A program made the position numbers and the translations under genes. The notes beneath the pieces are model-generated. The model was given only the letters and a program-made list of their open reading frames with translations. It was not told the origin of the DNA and ran no database searches. This document shows positions 45,753 through 53,670 of a stretch of 64,000 nt of DNA, piece by piece; the first letter of the stretch is position 1, and every line of letters starts with the position of its first letter. The stretch spans positions 1 through 64,000 of the forward strand of contig ONID01000002.1 in the NCBI GenBank assembly GCA_900317765.1, in the 5' to 3' direction. The stretch comes from an uncultured Eubacteriales bacterium (GTDB taxonomy: Bacteria > Bacillota > Clostridia > Oscillospirales > Acutalibacteraceae).

Positions 45753-45801
45753 AAATATCATTCCTTGCAATTGAATTTGACGGAACACCGTCACAACCAT
45801 T

Positions 45802-45830
45802 ATTATACCAGTCGGGTAGGAAAAAGTCAA
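45802..45830 (-). promoter_or_regulatory. Predicted promoter of fprA
   Basis: On the minus strand: -35 TTGACT (45825-45830), 17-bp spacer, -10 TATAAT (45802-45807). Confidence 0.65.
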
Positions 45831-45854
45831 TGTATCGGTCAAATAAATTGACCG

Positions 45855-46841
45855 TCAAGCTTTTGTACCGGCAGCATAACGATTCCTTGCGGTATCGGCA
45901 AACAGCAGAATTCCGGAAATCCAAATGACAAAAAGAGATGCAGCCATGCGGGTGTAAATCTGCGCAAGGTAAGTTGCGCTGAGTGTAAACTCACAAACCA
46001 CGGCGAGAGCAAGGGCTGCTGCACAGATCGCCCACAGTGATAACCGACAGGCAGATAAACCGCAGACGCGGGCGTTGTCGATACTGATGATTACAAAAGC
46101 CGCCACAGCCATCAGTATACTGATAATCTGGTCGATTCTCACAAAACCTAATGTCACCATGAAAAGCGAGTCGCTTCTCATACTCTCTAAAAATGCCTGA
46201 GACAGTCCGAACGTCAGCATAAAGCAGAGTGTGACGCAGCCTTCGCGCAAACCTGCATTTTTTCGGATGTATTTCCGGAAAAAGAGGTATAAAACCATTC
46301 CCGTGATCATAAGGGCAAAGATGCCTTCAAAATAACCGACCCACAGCACATTGGCCTGTTCCGTTTCAGACCAGCGCACAAACGGCGCAGAGCAGTCCGT
46401 CTTAATCTCAAAGCCGGTTTCCTCGCCCCCTGTCACTCCTGCGAAACGCCCTGCCGCAATGGCTGCCGACAGGGCGGGAACGGCGGCGTCCATCAATTTT
46501 AGGAAGCTTAGTCTTTTGCGTGCCGAGAAGAGGAGCAGCATGACGGCAATTCCGGACAATCCTCCGAAAAGCGAAAAACCGCCTTCGCTCAGATGCAGGT
46601 AATCGCTTGCTCTCCCGGAAAATGACGCCTGCCGGAACCAGCAATAGCTCACCCTTGCCGCAATAAAACCGACGGGAAGCGACAAGAGCAGGGCGTCGAG
46701 TGCTTGGGAAAGCCTTTCTCCCTGCAGCCTGCGCAGTATACAAAATAATACTGCCGCCGTCAATATCGCACATCCGGCAAACAATCCGAACCAGTATATT
46801 CTCATAAATCCGAGATCCAAAAACAGTAAATGTTCATTCAT
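45855..46841 (-). CDS. Divergent Lgt-like (prolipoprotein diacylglyceryl transferase family) membrane protein
   Basis: Multi-pass membrane protein of 328 residues with the Lgt layout: SEGGFSLFGGLSG (usual EGGxxxxGGxxG), GRFAGVTGGEETG (usual GRxGNFxNGExxG) and ESMRSD near the end. The invariant Asn of GRxGN is Gly here and the second Asn is also Gly; Arg and Glu are kept. So diacylglyceryl transferase activity is doubtful, and this is probably a paralog with another role. The start has GGAGG 7 nt upstream. The phosphodiester glycosidase gene precedes it by 29 bp. Confidence 0.75.
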   Translation of the reverse strand: MNEHLLFLDLGFMRIYWFGLFAGCAILTAAVLFCILRRLQGERLSQALDALLLSLPVGFIAARVSYCWFRQASFSGRASDYLHLSEGGFSLFGGLSGIAVMLLLFSARKRLSFLKLMDAAVPALSAAIAAGRFAGVTGGEETGFEIKTDCSAPFVRWSETEQANVLWVGYFEGIFALMITGMVLYLFFRKYIRKNAGLREGCVTLCFMLTFGLSQAFLESMRSDSLFMVTLGFVRIDQIISILMAVAAFVIISIDNARVCGLSACRLSLWAICAAALALAVVCEFTLSATYLAQIYTRMAASLFVIWISGILLFADTARNRYAAGTKA

Positions 46842-46870
46842 ACAAATTCCTCCGCAATACAGCCGCCACT

Positions 46871-47878
46871 TTACTGTCTTTCCGATTCGGGAATGGCTGT
46901 GGCAAAATAGAGAATGTCGCTGAGTGTACGTTCACCGCCGTCGGCGACGTGATTGTATGGTTTGTTATGAAAGTACAGAACAGACGACTGTCCTCCGTCC
47001 ATATTGTAAGCGACGGTGCAGTTCTTACGCAGCATGATCTGACTGAGTTCAGCCATATTCACGCCGCGGGAATTATCCATTCTGCCGTCGACGGTACACA
47101 GCAGATAATGCAGCGGCCCGATTTGTCCTACGGCTGTTCTGGGGTTGTTTCCGTACGGACCGCAGGCGTAATTGGTTCCGAATTTCTTTAAGGCCTTGCC
47201 GTCATTGACCAGTGCGGGACCGAAGGAAAAGGACTGTGTTATTTTATTATTCTTGTAATACCCGTCTTTTTTGGCGGCGTGGTCTGACATGATAATGAAG
47301 TTCCCTTTCGAGTCAATGAGCAGCAAATCTTTGCCGTATGGTTTTTCACGGTAGAGAGTCCCGTTGCGGATGATGACGCCGTTGGAATTGTAATTGTAAA
47401 AATCCGCATTGACAGCGACAACAGCGTTGTTGTTCTTGGCGATCCTGCTTGCAAGCATTCGTTTGGTGCCGAACTGTCCTCCGGCAAAGGCTGTGCGAAG
47501 CTGCGAGGGATGGGCTATCGTAATTTCGGCAAAATTGGCTGTGACTGTTTTTTTGGAGATGTTAATCCTTTCGCGCCAGCAATTGACCGAAATGGTGGAG
47601 TCCTTGTAGCTGTCTTTTGTAAATCCGTCCGGATCGGGCAGAGGTGAAGGAGACTGATCCATCGGGAGCGTATATACCATCGGCAGATCAAATATCTTTT
47701 GATTGATATTGTCGTTAATCCTTGCGCAGCTTCGCTGAAAATCCGTGATGTAATGCTTCCCGGAGGAGGATGCACCTGCTGAGCCGAGATTGATCTGTTC
47801 CCCAGATGAAATAAAGGTCATGGCAATGACTGTCATCAGAAAAAGTGCCAGGATTCTGAGCCATACAGTTGTTTTCAT
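46871..47878 (-). CDS. Exported phosphodiester glycosidase (NAGPA-like) family protein
   Basis: The C-terminal two-thirds match the family of phosphodiester alpha-GlcNAcase-like proteins (DUF2233): NNPRTAVGQIGPLHYLLCTVDGR split around a Gly/Arg core, then GVNMAELSQIML, YNMDGGQSSVLYF and GGERTLSDILYF. A signal peptide or anchor is at residues about 7-27 (ILALFLMTVIAMTFISS). The ATG has AAGGAG 7 nt upstream. Bacterial relatives often act on exopolysaccharide or wall teichoic acid; the substrate here is unknown. It lies 18 bp after the lipoprotein gene. Confidence 0.88.
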   Translation of the reverse strand: MKTTVWLRILALFLMTVIAMTFISSGEQINLGSAGASSSGKHYITDFQRSCARINDNINQKIFDLPMVYTLPMDQSPSPLPDPDGFTKDSYKDSTISVNCWRERINISKKTVTANFAEITIAHPSQLRTAFAGGQFGTKRMLASRIAKNNNAVVAVNADFYNYNSNGVIIRNGTLYREKPYGKDLLLIDSKGNFIIMSDHAAKKDGYYKNNKITQSFSFGPALVNDGKALKKFGTNYACGPYGNNPRTAVGQIGPLHYLLCTVDGRMDNSRGVNMAELSQIMLRKNCTVAYNMDGGQSSVLYFHNKPYNHVADGGERTLSDILYFATAIPESERQ

Positions 47879-47896
47879 AACGAATCTCCTTCCGTT

Positions 47897-48499
47897 TCAA
47901 TTGAGACCTAAAAGAGATTGATAAAGTTCATCCGTCATCTCAACACGCCATTTGCCGTTGCTGAGAATCATCCGCACATCCAGCTCGGATGTGACGTAGA
48001 ATTGCTCAGGCGCTTTGAGTAAGTCCTGCTTATTGCTTTCTATGATGTCAGCGGTGTCAGAGGGCTGCGTGAATTTCTTTCCTTCGAACATTTTTCTTTG
48101 CACGTCCTTTTCCACGTTCTCGGCAAGCGCTTGCTCAAAAAGCGACATATTCAGGGATGTCAGAGAGATAGACACCAATGCTTTTTGCTTATCGCTGTCA
48201 TTCCTGCTTTGGTTATTGATTTTCATGCTGCGGCTGTGTTGGAGCGCTTCAAACAGTTCTTTATCTGAATTTTCCATGGGTGTGTCGGAGTGATTTGTCC
48301 ACGTGCAGTTGAAAAGGAAATCATTGATCTTCGATTCGTCCTCACGGTTGACAGCCTCCATAAAGTCTGTCAGAGCGTCCGCAGGTTCTCCCGAGTCGCA
48401 AAGGGAATAGGAAGGAAGCGCGCATCCGGAGGTGACGATCAGAAAGAAAAACGCTGTTGCTAACAATGCTGTTTTGTACAGTGTCCTTAACGAACTCAT
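47897..48499 (-). CDS. Predicted lipoprotein of unknown function
   Basis: Start set at 48497-48499 (MSSLRTLYKTALL), giving a lipoprotein signal with lipobox T-S-G-C at about residue 26. The mature part of about 175 residues has no recognised family; it contains a helical section resembling the many DUF5105-type clostridial lipoproteins (ADALTDFMEAVNREDESKINDFL), which is a resemblance only. It is the first gene of a leftward operon with the glycosidase and the Lgt-like gene. Confidence 0.78.
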   Translation of the reverse strand: MSSLRTLYKTALLATAFFFLIVTSGCALPSYSLCDSGEPADALTDFMEAVNREDESKINDFLFNCTWTNHSDTPMENSDKELFEALQHSRSMKINNQSRNDSDKQKALVSISLTSLNMSLFEQALAENVEKDVQRKMFEGKKFTQPSDTADIIESNKQDLLKAPEQFYVTSELDVRMILSNGKWRVEMTDELYQSLLGLN

Positions 48500-48584
48500 T
48501 AAGACATCAGCCCTTTGTAAAAATATGATATGATTATAAAAATATATCACATCAGACAGTAATTGTCAATATCGTAAACCGACG

Positions 48585-48623
48585 AAAAAAAGGAGGGGCA
48601 TGCTCTTTGATAAAGCATGCCCC
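48585..48623 (-). terminator. Intrinsic terminator of the Crp/Fnr gene
   Basis: GGGGCATGCT (48595-48604) pairs perfectly with AGCATGCCCC (48614-48623); a T-run follows on the minus strand. Confidence 0.9.
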
Positions 48624-48673
48624 ATGGAAAAGGAATATATTTGTATTTGATCAGATTTGTCCGGAATAATGCC

Positions 48674-49354
48674 TTACGAAATACATTCGCTGTCCGGGAT
48701 GAGCTCGAAGTGGTTCAGATTATAACGGATCAGTCCGTCCTTCTGCATTTTACTCAGTTCACTCGACATGGCGCTGCGGTCAACCGCAAGATAATCGGCA
48801 AGCTGCTGCCGGGTAAAAGGAATATCAAAAGCGGGGGACTGATGCATGTTCATCTGCTCGGTAAAGTAGGAGAGCAGCTTCTGACGGGTAGAACGCCTTG
48901 AAATATGCTCCAGCTTACGCGTATTATTGAGCAGCTTTTTTGCCATAATTCTCATCATATTGCTGCGAAGCTGACTCTGACAGTCACCGATTTCCGGGAC
49001 GAACGTAAGAATGCAGTCGATGTCGATGAAGATGACAACGGTATGACTGAGCGCAACCACGCTGACGGTCGGCATGTCGTATGGAAGCAGGGAGTGGACC
49101 TCGCCAAAAATATCGCCGCTTTACAGCTCGGAAAGCACGGTGTTGTTGCCTAAGAAATCAGCGTTGGTAATGCGTGCGCTGCCTTCAATGAAAACGACGA
49201 TTTTATTAAGCTCATGGTTGGATCTGAAGACGTATTCGTCTTCATCGAATACGCAAACCTTTGCGTTAAAATAGTCAAGTATTTTGCCTATGTTCTCGGT
49301 GCATATGCCCGTGAACAGATCGTTTTTTCTGAGAATATCAATATACCTGTGCAT
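48674..49354 (-). pseudogene. Crp/Fnr family transcription regulator interrupted by one in-frame stop
   Basis: Reading from the ATG at 49352-49354 (MHRYIDILRKNDLFTGI), a cyclic-nucleotide-binding-like fold runs for 77 codons to NNTVLSEL. There a TAA (49121-49123) stands where the family expects a residue before SGDIFGEVHSLLPYD. The same frame then continues without another defect to the C-terminal helix-turn-helix (FTRQQLADYLAVDRSAMSSELSKMQKDG) and ends at 48674. With the stop read through, the protein would be about 226 residues, a normal length. One base change from AAA or CAA would explain it. The opposite-strand neighbour is the flavin reductase-rubredoxin gene. Confidence 0.85.
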
Positions 49355-49528
49355 AATTGTGTAAACAACCCTTAACCTCACCAAAATATAGTTGTAAGTA
49401 CAATTTACATATGAATTATATTATTTTCGGTTCAAATAGTCAATTGATAATTTTACCGAAATTGCCTTTTAAATTTTATAAAAAAGAAAATAAGAAATAC
49501 TGTAGAATTTTAATTATTTACATTTTAA

Positions 49529-49557
49529 TTGACAAGAGTTGAATTATTATGTATAAT
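49529..49557 (+). promoter_or_regulatory. Predicted promoter of the flavin reductase-rubredoxin gene
   Basis: -35 TTGACA (49529-49534), 17-bp spacer, -10 TATAAT (49552-49557): perfect boxes in an AT-rich 234-bp region shared with the divergent regulator gene. I saw no convincing symmetric Fnr site. Confidence 0.75.
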
Positions 49558-49588
49558 ATAATAAAATCAACATGGAGGTGTATTTTTC

Positions 49589-50191
49589 ATGGATACAAAA
49601 GCGTTGCAAAAGATACAGTATGGACTTTTTGTCCTGAGCGCATCCGACGCAGGCAAGGATAACGCCTGCATTGTCAACACCGTCGTGCAGGTGACGTCAA
49701 ACCCGATGTGTATTGCCGTGACGGTCAATAAGCAGAACCTCACGCACGACATGATCGCCTCGACCAACAAATTCAATGTCAGCATTATCGACGTCACCGC
49801 GCCTTTTGCGATATTTGAGCGTTTTGGTTTTCAGAGCGGACGCACAGCCGATAAATTCAAGGGTTTTGACGGAGCAACACGCACCGGCAACGGCCTGATG
49901 CGGCTGACAGACCACGCCTGTGCCTATATCAGCGGATGGGTGATTTCCAGTGTCGATCTCGGGACGCACACGATGTTTATCGCCCGTGTTGCCGATTGCG
50001 GTGTGCTCAGCGGCGAAGAAGCAATGACATATAACTACTATCATGCAAATGTCAAGCCAAAGCCGGAGGCCAACGCCAAGAAGGGTTTTCGCTGCAAAAT
50101 CTGCGGATATATTTATGAGGGCGATGAACTGCCGCCCGATTTTGTGTGTCCTCTCTGCAAGCACGGTGCCGAAGATTTTGAGAAGATTTAA
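49589..50191 (+). CDS. Flavin reductase-rubredoxin fusion (high-molecular-weight rubredoxin type)
   Basis: Electron carrier for flavodiiron proteins. Residues about 1-150 form an FMN-binding split barrel (MCIAVTVNKQNLTHDMI). The last 40 residues are a rubredoxin domain with two C-x2-C pairs (FRCKICGYIYEGDELP, DFVCPLCKHG). Total 200 residues. GGAGG lies 10 nt before the ATG. Together with FprA at 44592 it would make an O2/NO detoxification path, as in acetogenic clostridia; this pairing is inferred from family knowledge. Confidence 0.94.
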   Translation: MDTKALQKIQYGLFVLSASDAGKDNACIVNTVVQVTSNPMCIAVTVNKQNLTHDMIASTNKFNVSIIDVTAPFAIFERFGFQSGRTADKFKGFDGATRTGNGLMRLTDHACAYISGWVISSVDLGTHTMFIARVADCGVLSGEEAMTYNYYHANVKPKPEANAKKGFRCKICGYIYEGDELPPDFVCPLCKHGAEDFEKI

Positions 50192-50239
50192 GGTGGGTTG
50201 ATACCCGATCTTGCTGCAATCATAACATCTGAAAAAACA

Positions 50240-50285
50240 GCAAAAAAGCCGGAGCGTCAAAGAATAGCGTTCCGGCTTTTTGTAA
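50240..50285. terminator. Bidirectional intrinsic terminator
   Basis: AAAAAGCCGGAGCG (50243-50256) pairs, with one mismatch region, to GCGTTCCGGCTTTTT (50267-50281), between the convergent rubredoxin and acetyltransferase genes. Confidence 0.9.
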
Positions 50286-50318
50286 GCTGATCGATTAGTT
50301 TTCGTGCCGATTCCGATC

Positions 50319-50972
50319 TTATACGAGCGAACCTCCGAGCACCTGCGCCTGCTTGCCACTGGTAATATTTTCCCAGGCTTCTTTGTCAAACGGCTGTTGT
50401 TTGAAAATGAAGCGCTTGTCCTCTTCGGTTATTTTTCTTATTACCCGACAGGGATTTCCTGCGGCTACCGTCCAGTCGGGAACATCCTTTGTAACGACAC
50501 TTCCCGCACCGATCACGCAGTTGCTTCCGATGGTCACCCCCGGGCAGATGACGACATTGCCGCCTATCCAGACGTTATCGCCGATGGTAACCGGAATGCC
50601 GTATTCATACATGGAATTCCGGCTGTCTGGATGAATCGGATGTCCAGCCGTGTAGATCGCCACATTGGATGCCATAAAGCAGTTTTCGCCTATGGTGATC
50701 TTGGCCACGTCGAGCATGGTGCAGTTGTAATTGGCAAAGAAATTTTTTCCCACCTCGATGTTGAAACCGTAATCGCAGTAGAAAGGCGGGTTGATCCATG
50801 CGCCTTCCGACTTTCCGAGCAGTTCTTTCACTACTTCACCAAGACCTTTGAAGTCGCTTCTGTCCATCGTGTTGAGTTTCTGGGTCAGGATCCGCGCCTT
50901 CTTCTGCTGCTCCATCACGCTTTCATCCGAGATATACGCCATCCCTCTGTCGCGTCGTTCGATGTTGTTCAT
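50319..50972 (-). CDS. Maltose/galactoside O-acetyltransferase-like hexapeptide protein
   Basis: Left-handed beta-helix acetyl-CoA transferase of the LacA/Maa type. The N-terminal Mac domain (MAYISDESVMEQQKKAR) is followed by hexapeptide repeats (IGENCFMASNVAIYTAGHPIHP; the His in AGHP is the expected catalytic base) and the IGDNVWIGGNVVICPGVTIG and IGAGSVVTKDVPD repeats. At 217 residues it is slightly long, with an extra C-terminal tail. It is 21 bp after the DUF4190 gene. Sugar substrate unknown. Confidence 0.92.
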   Translation of the reverse strand: MNNIERRDRGMAYISDESVMEQQKKARILTQKLNTMDRSDFKGLGEVVKELLGKSEGAWINPPFYCDYGFNIEVGKNFFANYNCTMLDVAKITIGENCFMASNVAIYTAGHPIHPDSRNSMYEYGIPVTIGDNVWIGGNVVICPGVTIGSNCVIGAGSVVTKDVPDWTVAAGNPCRVIRKITEEDKRFIFKQQPFDKEAWENITSGKQAQVLGGSLV

Positions 50973-50993
50973 AACTGTGCCGTCTCCCTCAAT

Positions 50994-51722
50994 TTAATTA
51001 CTGAACATGGCAAAGAGAATGATCAGATTAAGCATAAGACCGATAATGCCAAGTATCAATCCGGCGGTTGACATTCCGGTGGGACGTGTACCGTCGTTTT
51101 TCGCTTTGGAAATGGCAGCGAATATGATAGCGAGCAATGATGGAATGGCGGTACAGCAGGAACCCAATCCCGCCAAAGCGCATACCAGCGATGCCACCGC
51201 ATATCCGTCGGTGGCGTTCTGCTGATTGATTATTACAGGGTTGACGGGCGTGTACTGATAGTACTGATGAGTAACGCCGGGGGTGGAGGGCTGCTGCATC
51301 GGCTGTCCCATCGGCTGCTGATATGGCTGCTGCATTGGTTGTCCCATCGGCTGCTGATATGGCTGCTTCATCGGTTGTCCCATAGGCTGCTGCATTGGTT
51401 GTCCCATAGGCTGCTGCATCGGTTGCTGTACGCTGTCAACAGCAGGATCGGCCTCTTTCAGAATGGGCGTATTTTCGACCGACGCACTTACTTCCGGAAT
51501 CACACCGACTGTTTCTGCCGTTGCCTTATTGGAAACTTCCAAAACAGGAAGCTCCGAAATACTTTTGACAGACGGTATTTCGCTTACCGTTGGAGAAACA
51601 GCCGCTTCTGCGGAGGAAGGCTGATAATCAGACGCAGTTTTTGCAGCGTCGTTAGAAGACAGATTCGCAGAGGACTCTGCCGCCGTTTTTTCGGAATCAG
51701 TTTCAGGAATATAGTTGTCCAA
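50994..51722 (-). CDS. DUF4190 membrane protein with Gln-Pro-Met repeats
   Basis: 242 residues starting at a TTG (51720-51722) that follows AAAGGGG by 9 nt. The first 95 residues are Ser/Ala/Glu-rich and disordered; about residues 98-148 are Q-P-M-Q-Q/Q-P-M-G repeats. The C-terminal 80 residues carry two membrane helices with YAVASLVCALAGLGSCC and AGLILGIIGLMLNLIILF, the DUF4190 layout. No function is known for such proteins. It shares its repeat type with the next gene upstream (51798-52280). Confidence 0.78.
   Translation of the reverse strand: MDNYIPETDSEKTAAESSANLSSNDAAKTASDYQPSSAEAAVSPTVSEIPSVKSISELPVLEVSNKATAETVGVIPEVSASVENTPILKEADPAVDSVQQPMQQPMGQPMQQPMGQPMKQPYQQPMGQPMQQPYQQPMGQPMQQPSTPGVTHQYYQYTPVNPVIINQQNATDGYAVASLVCALAGLGSCCTAIPSLLAIIFAAISKAKNDGTRPTGMSTAGLILGIIGLMLNLIILFAMFSN
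51288..51427 (-). repeat. Coding tandem repeat (Gln-Pro-Met units)
   Basis: Short tandem units of 9-15 bp based on GGCTGCTGCAT and GGTTGTCCCAT encode the Q-P-M-x repeats of the DUF4190 protein. Unit number probably varies between strains. Confidence 0.75.
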
Positions 51723-51797
51723 TTGATGATACCCCTTTCAAGAGACAAATGATAACTGATGATTAGTTAATGAAAAAGCAATCGCACTGCTGATGAC

Positions 51798-52280
51798 TCA
51801 GAACCTTGAAACGATCAGACCGTAGATCTGTTTCATCAATTCATTGATCTGTTCATCCGAGTAAACACCCGAAGAGGCAAGGAAATCTCTGTATCTGTCG
51901 GGGTTAATCAGCAGATAGATAACAAAAGCCAGGAAGATTGTCAGCAGGATGCTGATGACAAGACCGACCCAGGAAACGGCGGACTTCTTGTTGCGGATGA
52001 CGCCGATCAGACCAAGGATCAGACCGATGGGGGAAAGATAAGTGCAGCTGATGATCGGGATAACGATTGACAGAATGCCGAGCACAAGACTCTTGTGCTT
52101 GCTTTCCTGCTGTACAGTGACCTGATAAGGATTGTAGGGAACCTGCTGCATCGGTTGCTGCATGATCGGCTGCTGATATGGCTGCTGCATCGGCTGCTGC
52201 ATCGGCTGCTGTTCAGGCGTCGGTGTTGTCTGATAACCGTTGAAATTGGTGTAGCCGTTCTGATTGTTCTGATTGTCCAT
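51798..52280 (-). CDS. Small membrane protein with Gln-Pro-Met repeats (DUF4190-like)
   Basis: 160 residues. Residues about 22-60 are rich in Q-P-M-Q-Q and Q-P-Y-Q-Q units. They are followed by two membrane helices (LVLGILSIVIPIISC, VGLVISILLTIFLAFVIYLL) separated by IGLILGLIGVIRNKKS, and a soluble helical tail. It resembles the neighbouring DUF4190 protein in layout, suggesting duplication and divergence. Function unknown; no partner is evident beyond that paralog. Confidence 0.78.
   Translation of the reverse strand: MDNQNNQNGYTNFNGYQTTPTPEQQPMQQPMQQPYQQPIMQQPMQQVPYNPYQVTVQQESKHKSLVLGILSIVIPIISCTYLSPIGLILGLIGVIRNKKSAVSWVGLVISILLTIFLAFVIYLLINPDRYRDFLASSGVYSDEQINELMKQIYGLIVSRF
52141..52213 (-). 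repeat. Coding tandem repeat (Gln-Pro-Met units)
   Basis: Units of GGCTGCTGCATC type encode the Q-P-M-Q-Q run of the 51798-52280 protein; related to the repeat at 51288-51427. Confidence 0.7.
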
Positions 52281-52309
52281 AGTATAGATCCTTTCAATAA
52301 ATTAATAGT

Positions 52310-52358
52310 AAGCAATCAATTGCTTGAAAGTATTATAGCAAAAAAATAATAATTTGTA
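52310..52358 (-). promoter_or_regulatory. Predicted promoter with overlapping inverted repeat
   Basis: On the minus strand: -10 TATAAT (52332-52337), 16-bp spacer, -35 TTACAA (about 52354-52359). AAGCAA/TTGCTT arms with a TCAA centre (52310-52325) lie at the expected start site and could be an operator or 5' hairpin. Confidence 0.4.
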
Positions 52359-52451
52359 AATATGTAATCATAAAAAATATGTAGGATTTATATCATATTT
52401 TTCATCAAGTGCATTGGTAATTTGTTTCATATCAAAAAAATAAAATAAGAC

Positions 52452-52480
52452 TTGCCAAAAAACACGGTTGGTATTATAAT
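52452..52480 (+). promoter_or_regulatory. Predicted promoter of yebC
   Basis: -35 TTGCCA (52452-52457), 17-bp spacer, -10 TATAAT (52475-52480). Confidence 0.6.
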
Positions 52481-52528
52481 AAAAGAGATTAAATAATACA
52501 TAAATACCACACAGGAGGCTGCAATCCA

Positions 52529-53266
52529 ATGTCAGGACATTCCAAATGGAGCACAATCAAGAGAAAAAAAGAGAAGATCGACGGCGCCAGAGCCAAAATA
52601 TTTACCAAGATCGGGCGCGAGATAGCCATTGCCGTACGTGAGGGAGGCAGCGCCGATCCGGGAGCCAATGCCAAGCTGCGTGACTGCATCGCCAAAGCCA
52701 AGGCGAACAATGTGCCGAACGAAAACATCGAGCGCATTATCAAGAAGGCTTCGGGTGAAAACGACGGCAAGACCTACGAATCGCTCACCTATGAAGGCTA
52801 CGGTCCTAACGGAATTGCCGTTATCGTAGAGGCGCTGACAGACAACCGCAACAGAACCGCCGCCGATCTCAGACATTATTTTGACAAATTCGGTGGCAAT
52901 CTCGGCACCACAGGCTGCGTTTCGTTTATGTTCAATGAGAAGGGCGTTATTGTCATTGACAATGAGGATGGCGAGATTGACGAAGATCAGATGATGGAAG
53001 ACGCTCTCGAATCCGGCTGTTCGGATTTCCAGGCGGAGGGCGACGCCTTCGAAATATATACCGATCCCGCCGATTTCGGCGCAGTCGTTGCCGCGTTGGA
53101 GGAGAAGGGCTACACCTTCGTCTCTGCTGATGTCGAACAGGTGCCGGACACGTATTCCTCCATTGAAGACGAAGAGGCAGCCGTCAAGATGCAGAAGCTT
53201 CTCGATATGCTCGAAGATAACGACGACGTGCAGAACGTATTCCACAACTGGGATAACGCAGAGTGA
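52529..53266 (+). CDS. yebC: YebC/PmpR family protein
   Basis: 245-residue member of the YebC family, described in different bacteria as a DNA-binding regulator and, more recently, as a ribosome-associated factor. The start [32 protein letters not shown] is diagnostic, and the C-terminal part keeps [31 protein letters not shown] lies 9-10 nt before the ATG. Confidence 0.96.
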   Translation: MSGHSKWSTIKRKKEKIDGARAKIFTKIGREIAIAVREGGSADPGANAKLRDCIAKAKANNVPNENIERIIKKASGENDGKTYESLTYEGYGPNGIAVIVEALTDNRNRTAADLRHYFDKFGGNLGTTGCVSFMFNEKGVIVIDNEDGEIDEDQMMEDALESGCSDFQAEGDAFEIYTDPADFGAVVAALEEKGYTFVSADVEQVPDTYSSIEDEEAAVKMQKLLDMLEDNDDVQNVFHNWDNAE

Positions 53267-53294
53267 TGTATTCCTGATTGAGTAATTGATTCTG

Positions 53295-53335
53295 AGCCCG
53301 AAATGTTCCGGGAATGAAGCGGAATATTTCGGGCT
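53295..53335. repeat. Inverted repeat after yebC
   Basis: AGCCCGAAATGTTCCG (53295-53310) pairs with CGGAATATTTCGGGCT (53320-53335), a 16-bp stem with one G-T pair. It lacks a T-run but probably ends or protects the yebC transcript. Confidence 0.6.
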
Positions 53336-53402
53336 GTAGTCTGACATTCAGTGAGTGTCATAAAGAAGAAAAATAAAAAATCAAAAAAACTGAAAAAATG
53401 AC

Positions 53403-53431
53403 TTGACAATCCTTCAATGGTGTGTTATACT
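53403..53431 (+). promoter_or_regulatory. Predicted promoter of tRNA-Ala
   Basis: -35 TTGACA (53403-53408), 17-bp spacer, -10 TATACT (53426-53431), 20 bp before the tRNA. Confidence 0.75.
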
Positions 53432-53451
53432 TTAGAAGCTGTCGAAAGCAC

Positions 53452-53527
53452 GGGGCATTAGCGCAGTTGGGAGCGCGTTTGAATGGCATTCAAAAGGTCA
53501 GGGGTTCGACTCCCCTATGCTCCACCA
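53452..53527 (+). tRNA. tRNA-Ala (GGC)
   Basis: Full cloverleaf: acceptor GGGGCAT/ATGCTCC, anticodon stem TTTGA/TCAAA with loop ATGGCAT (anticodon GGC, reading GCC), T-arm AGGGG-TTCGACT-CCCCT, discriminator A and encoded CCA at 53525-53527. The anticodon is Ala type. Confidence 0.95.
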
Positions 53528-53529
53528 GG

Positions 53530-53566
53530 TAATGTCTTGCGGATTTTATCTGCAAGACATTTTATT
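53530..53566 (+). terminator. Hairpin between the two tRNAs
   Basis: AATGTCTTGC (53530-53540) pairs with GCAAGACATT (53552-53562), followed by TTATTT: a likely terminator or processing hairpin after tRNA-Ala. Confidence 0.7.
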
Positions 53567-53567
53567 T

Positions 53568-53650
53568 GCCGGTGTGATGGAATTGGCAGACGTGCCGGAC
53601 TCAAAATCCGGTGGTAGCGATACCGTACCGGTTCGACCCCGGTCACCGGC
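53568..53650 (+). tRNA. tRNA-Leu (CAA)
   Basis: Acceptor GCCGGTG/CACCGGC; anticodon stem CCGGA/TCCGG with loop CTCAAAA (anticodon CAA, reading TTG); long class II variable arm; T-arm ACCGG-TTCGACC-CCGGT. The next base (53651), the would-be discriminator, is C rather than the near-universal A of tRNA-Leu, and no CCA is encoded. The start of the next gene lies 20 bp downstream with no terminator between. Confidence 0.9.
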
Positions 53651-53670
53651 CGTGGCAGGAGTGAATTTGC

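Noticed and set aside
49355..49588. Fnr-type operator between the regulator and the rubredoxin gene
   Set aside because: AT-rich region with several TTGA/TCAA words, but none in a symmetric 5-4-5 arrangement that could be defended.
51288..51427. Possible CRISPR-like array
   Set aside because: Units are 9-15 bp, directly adjacent and in frame with a coding region (Q-P-M repeats); no spacers.
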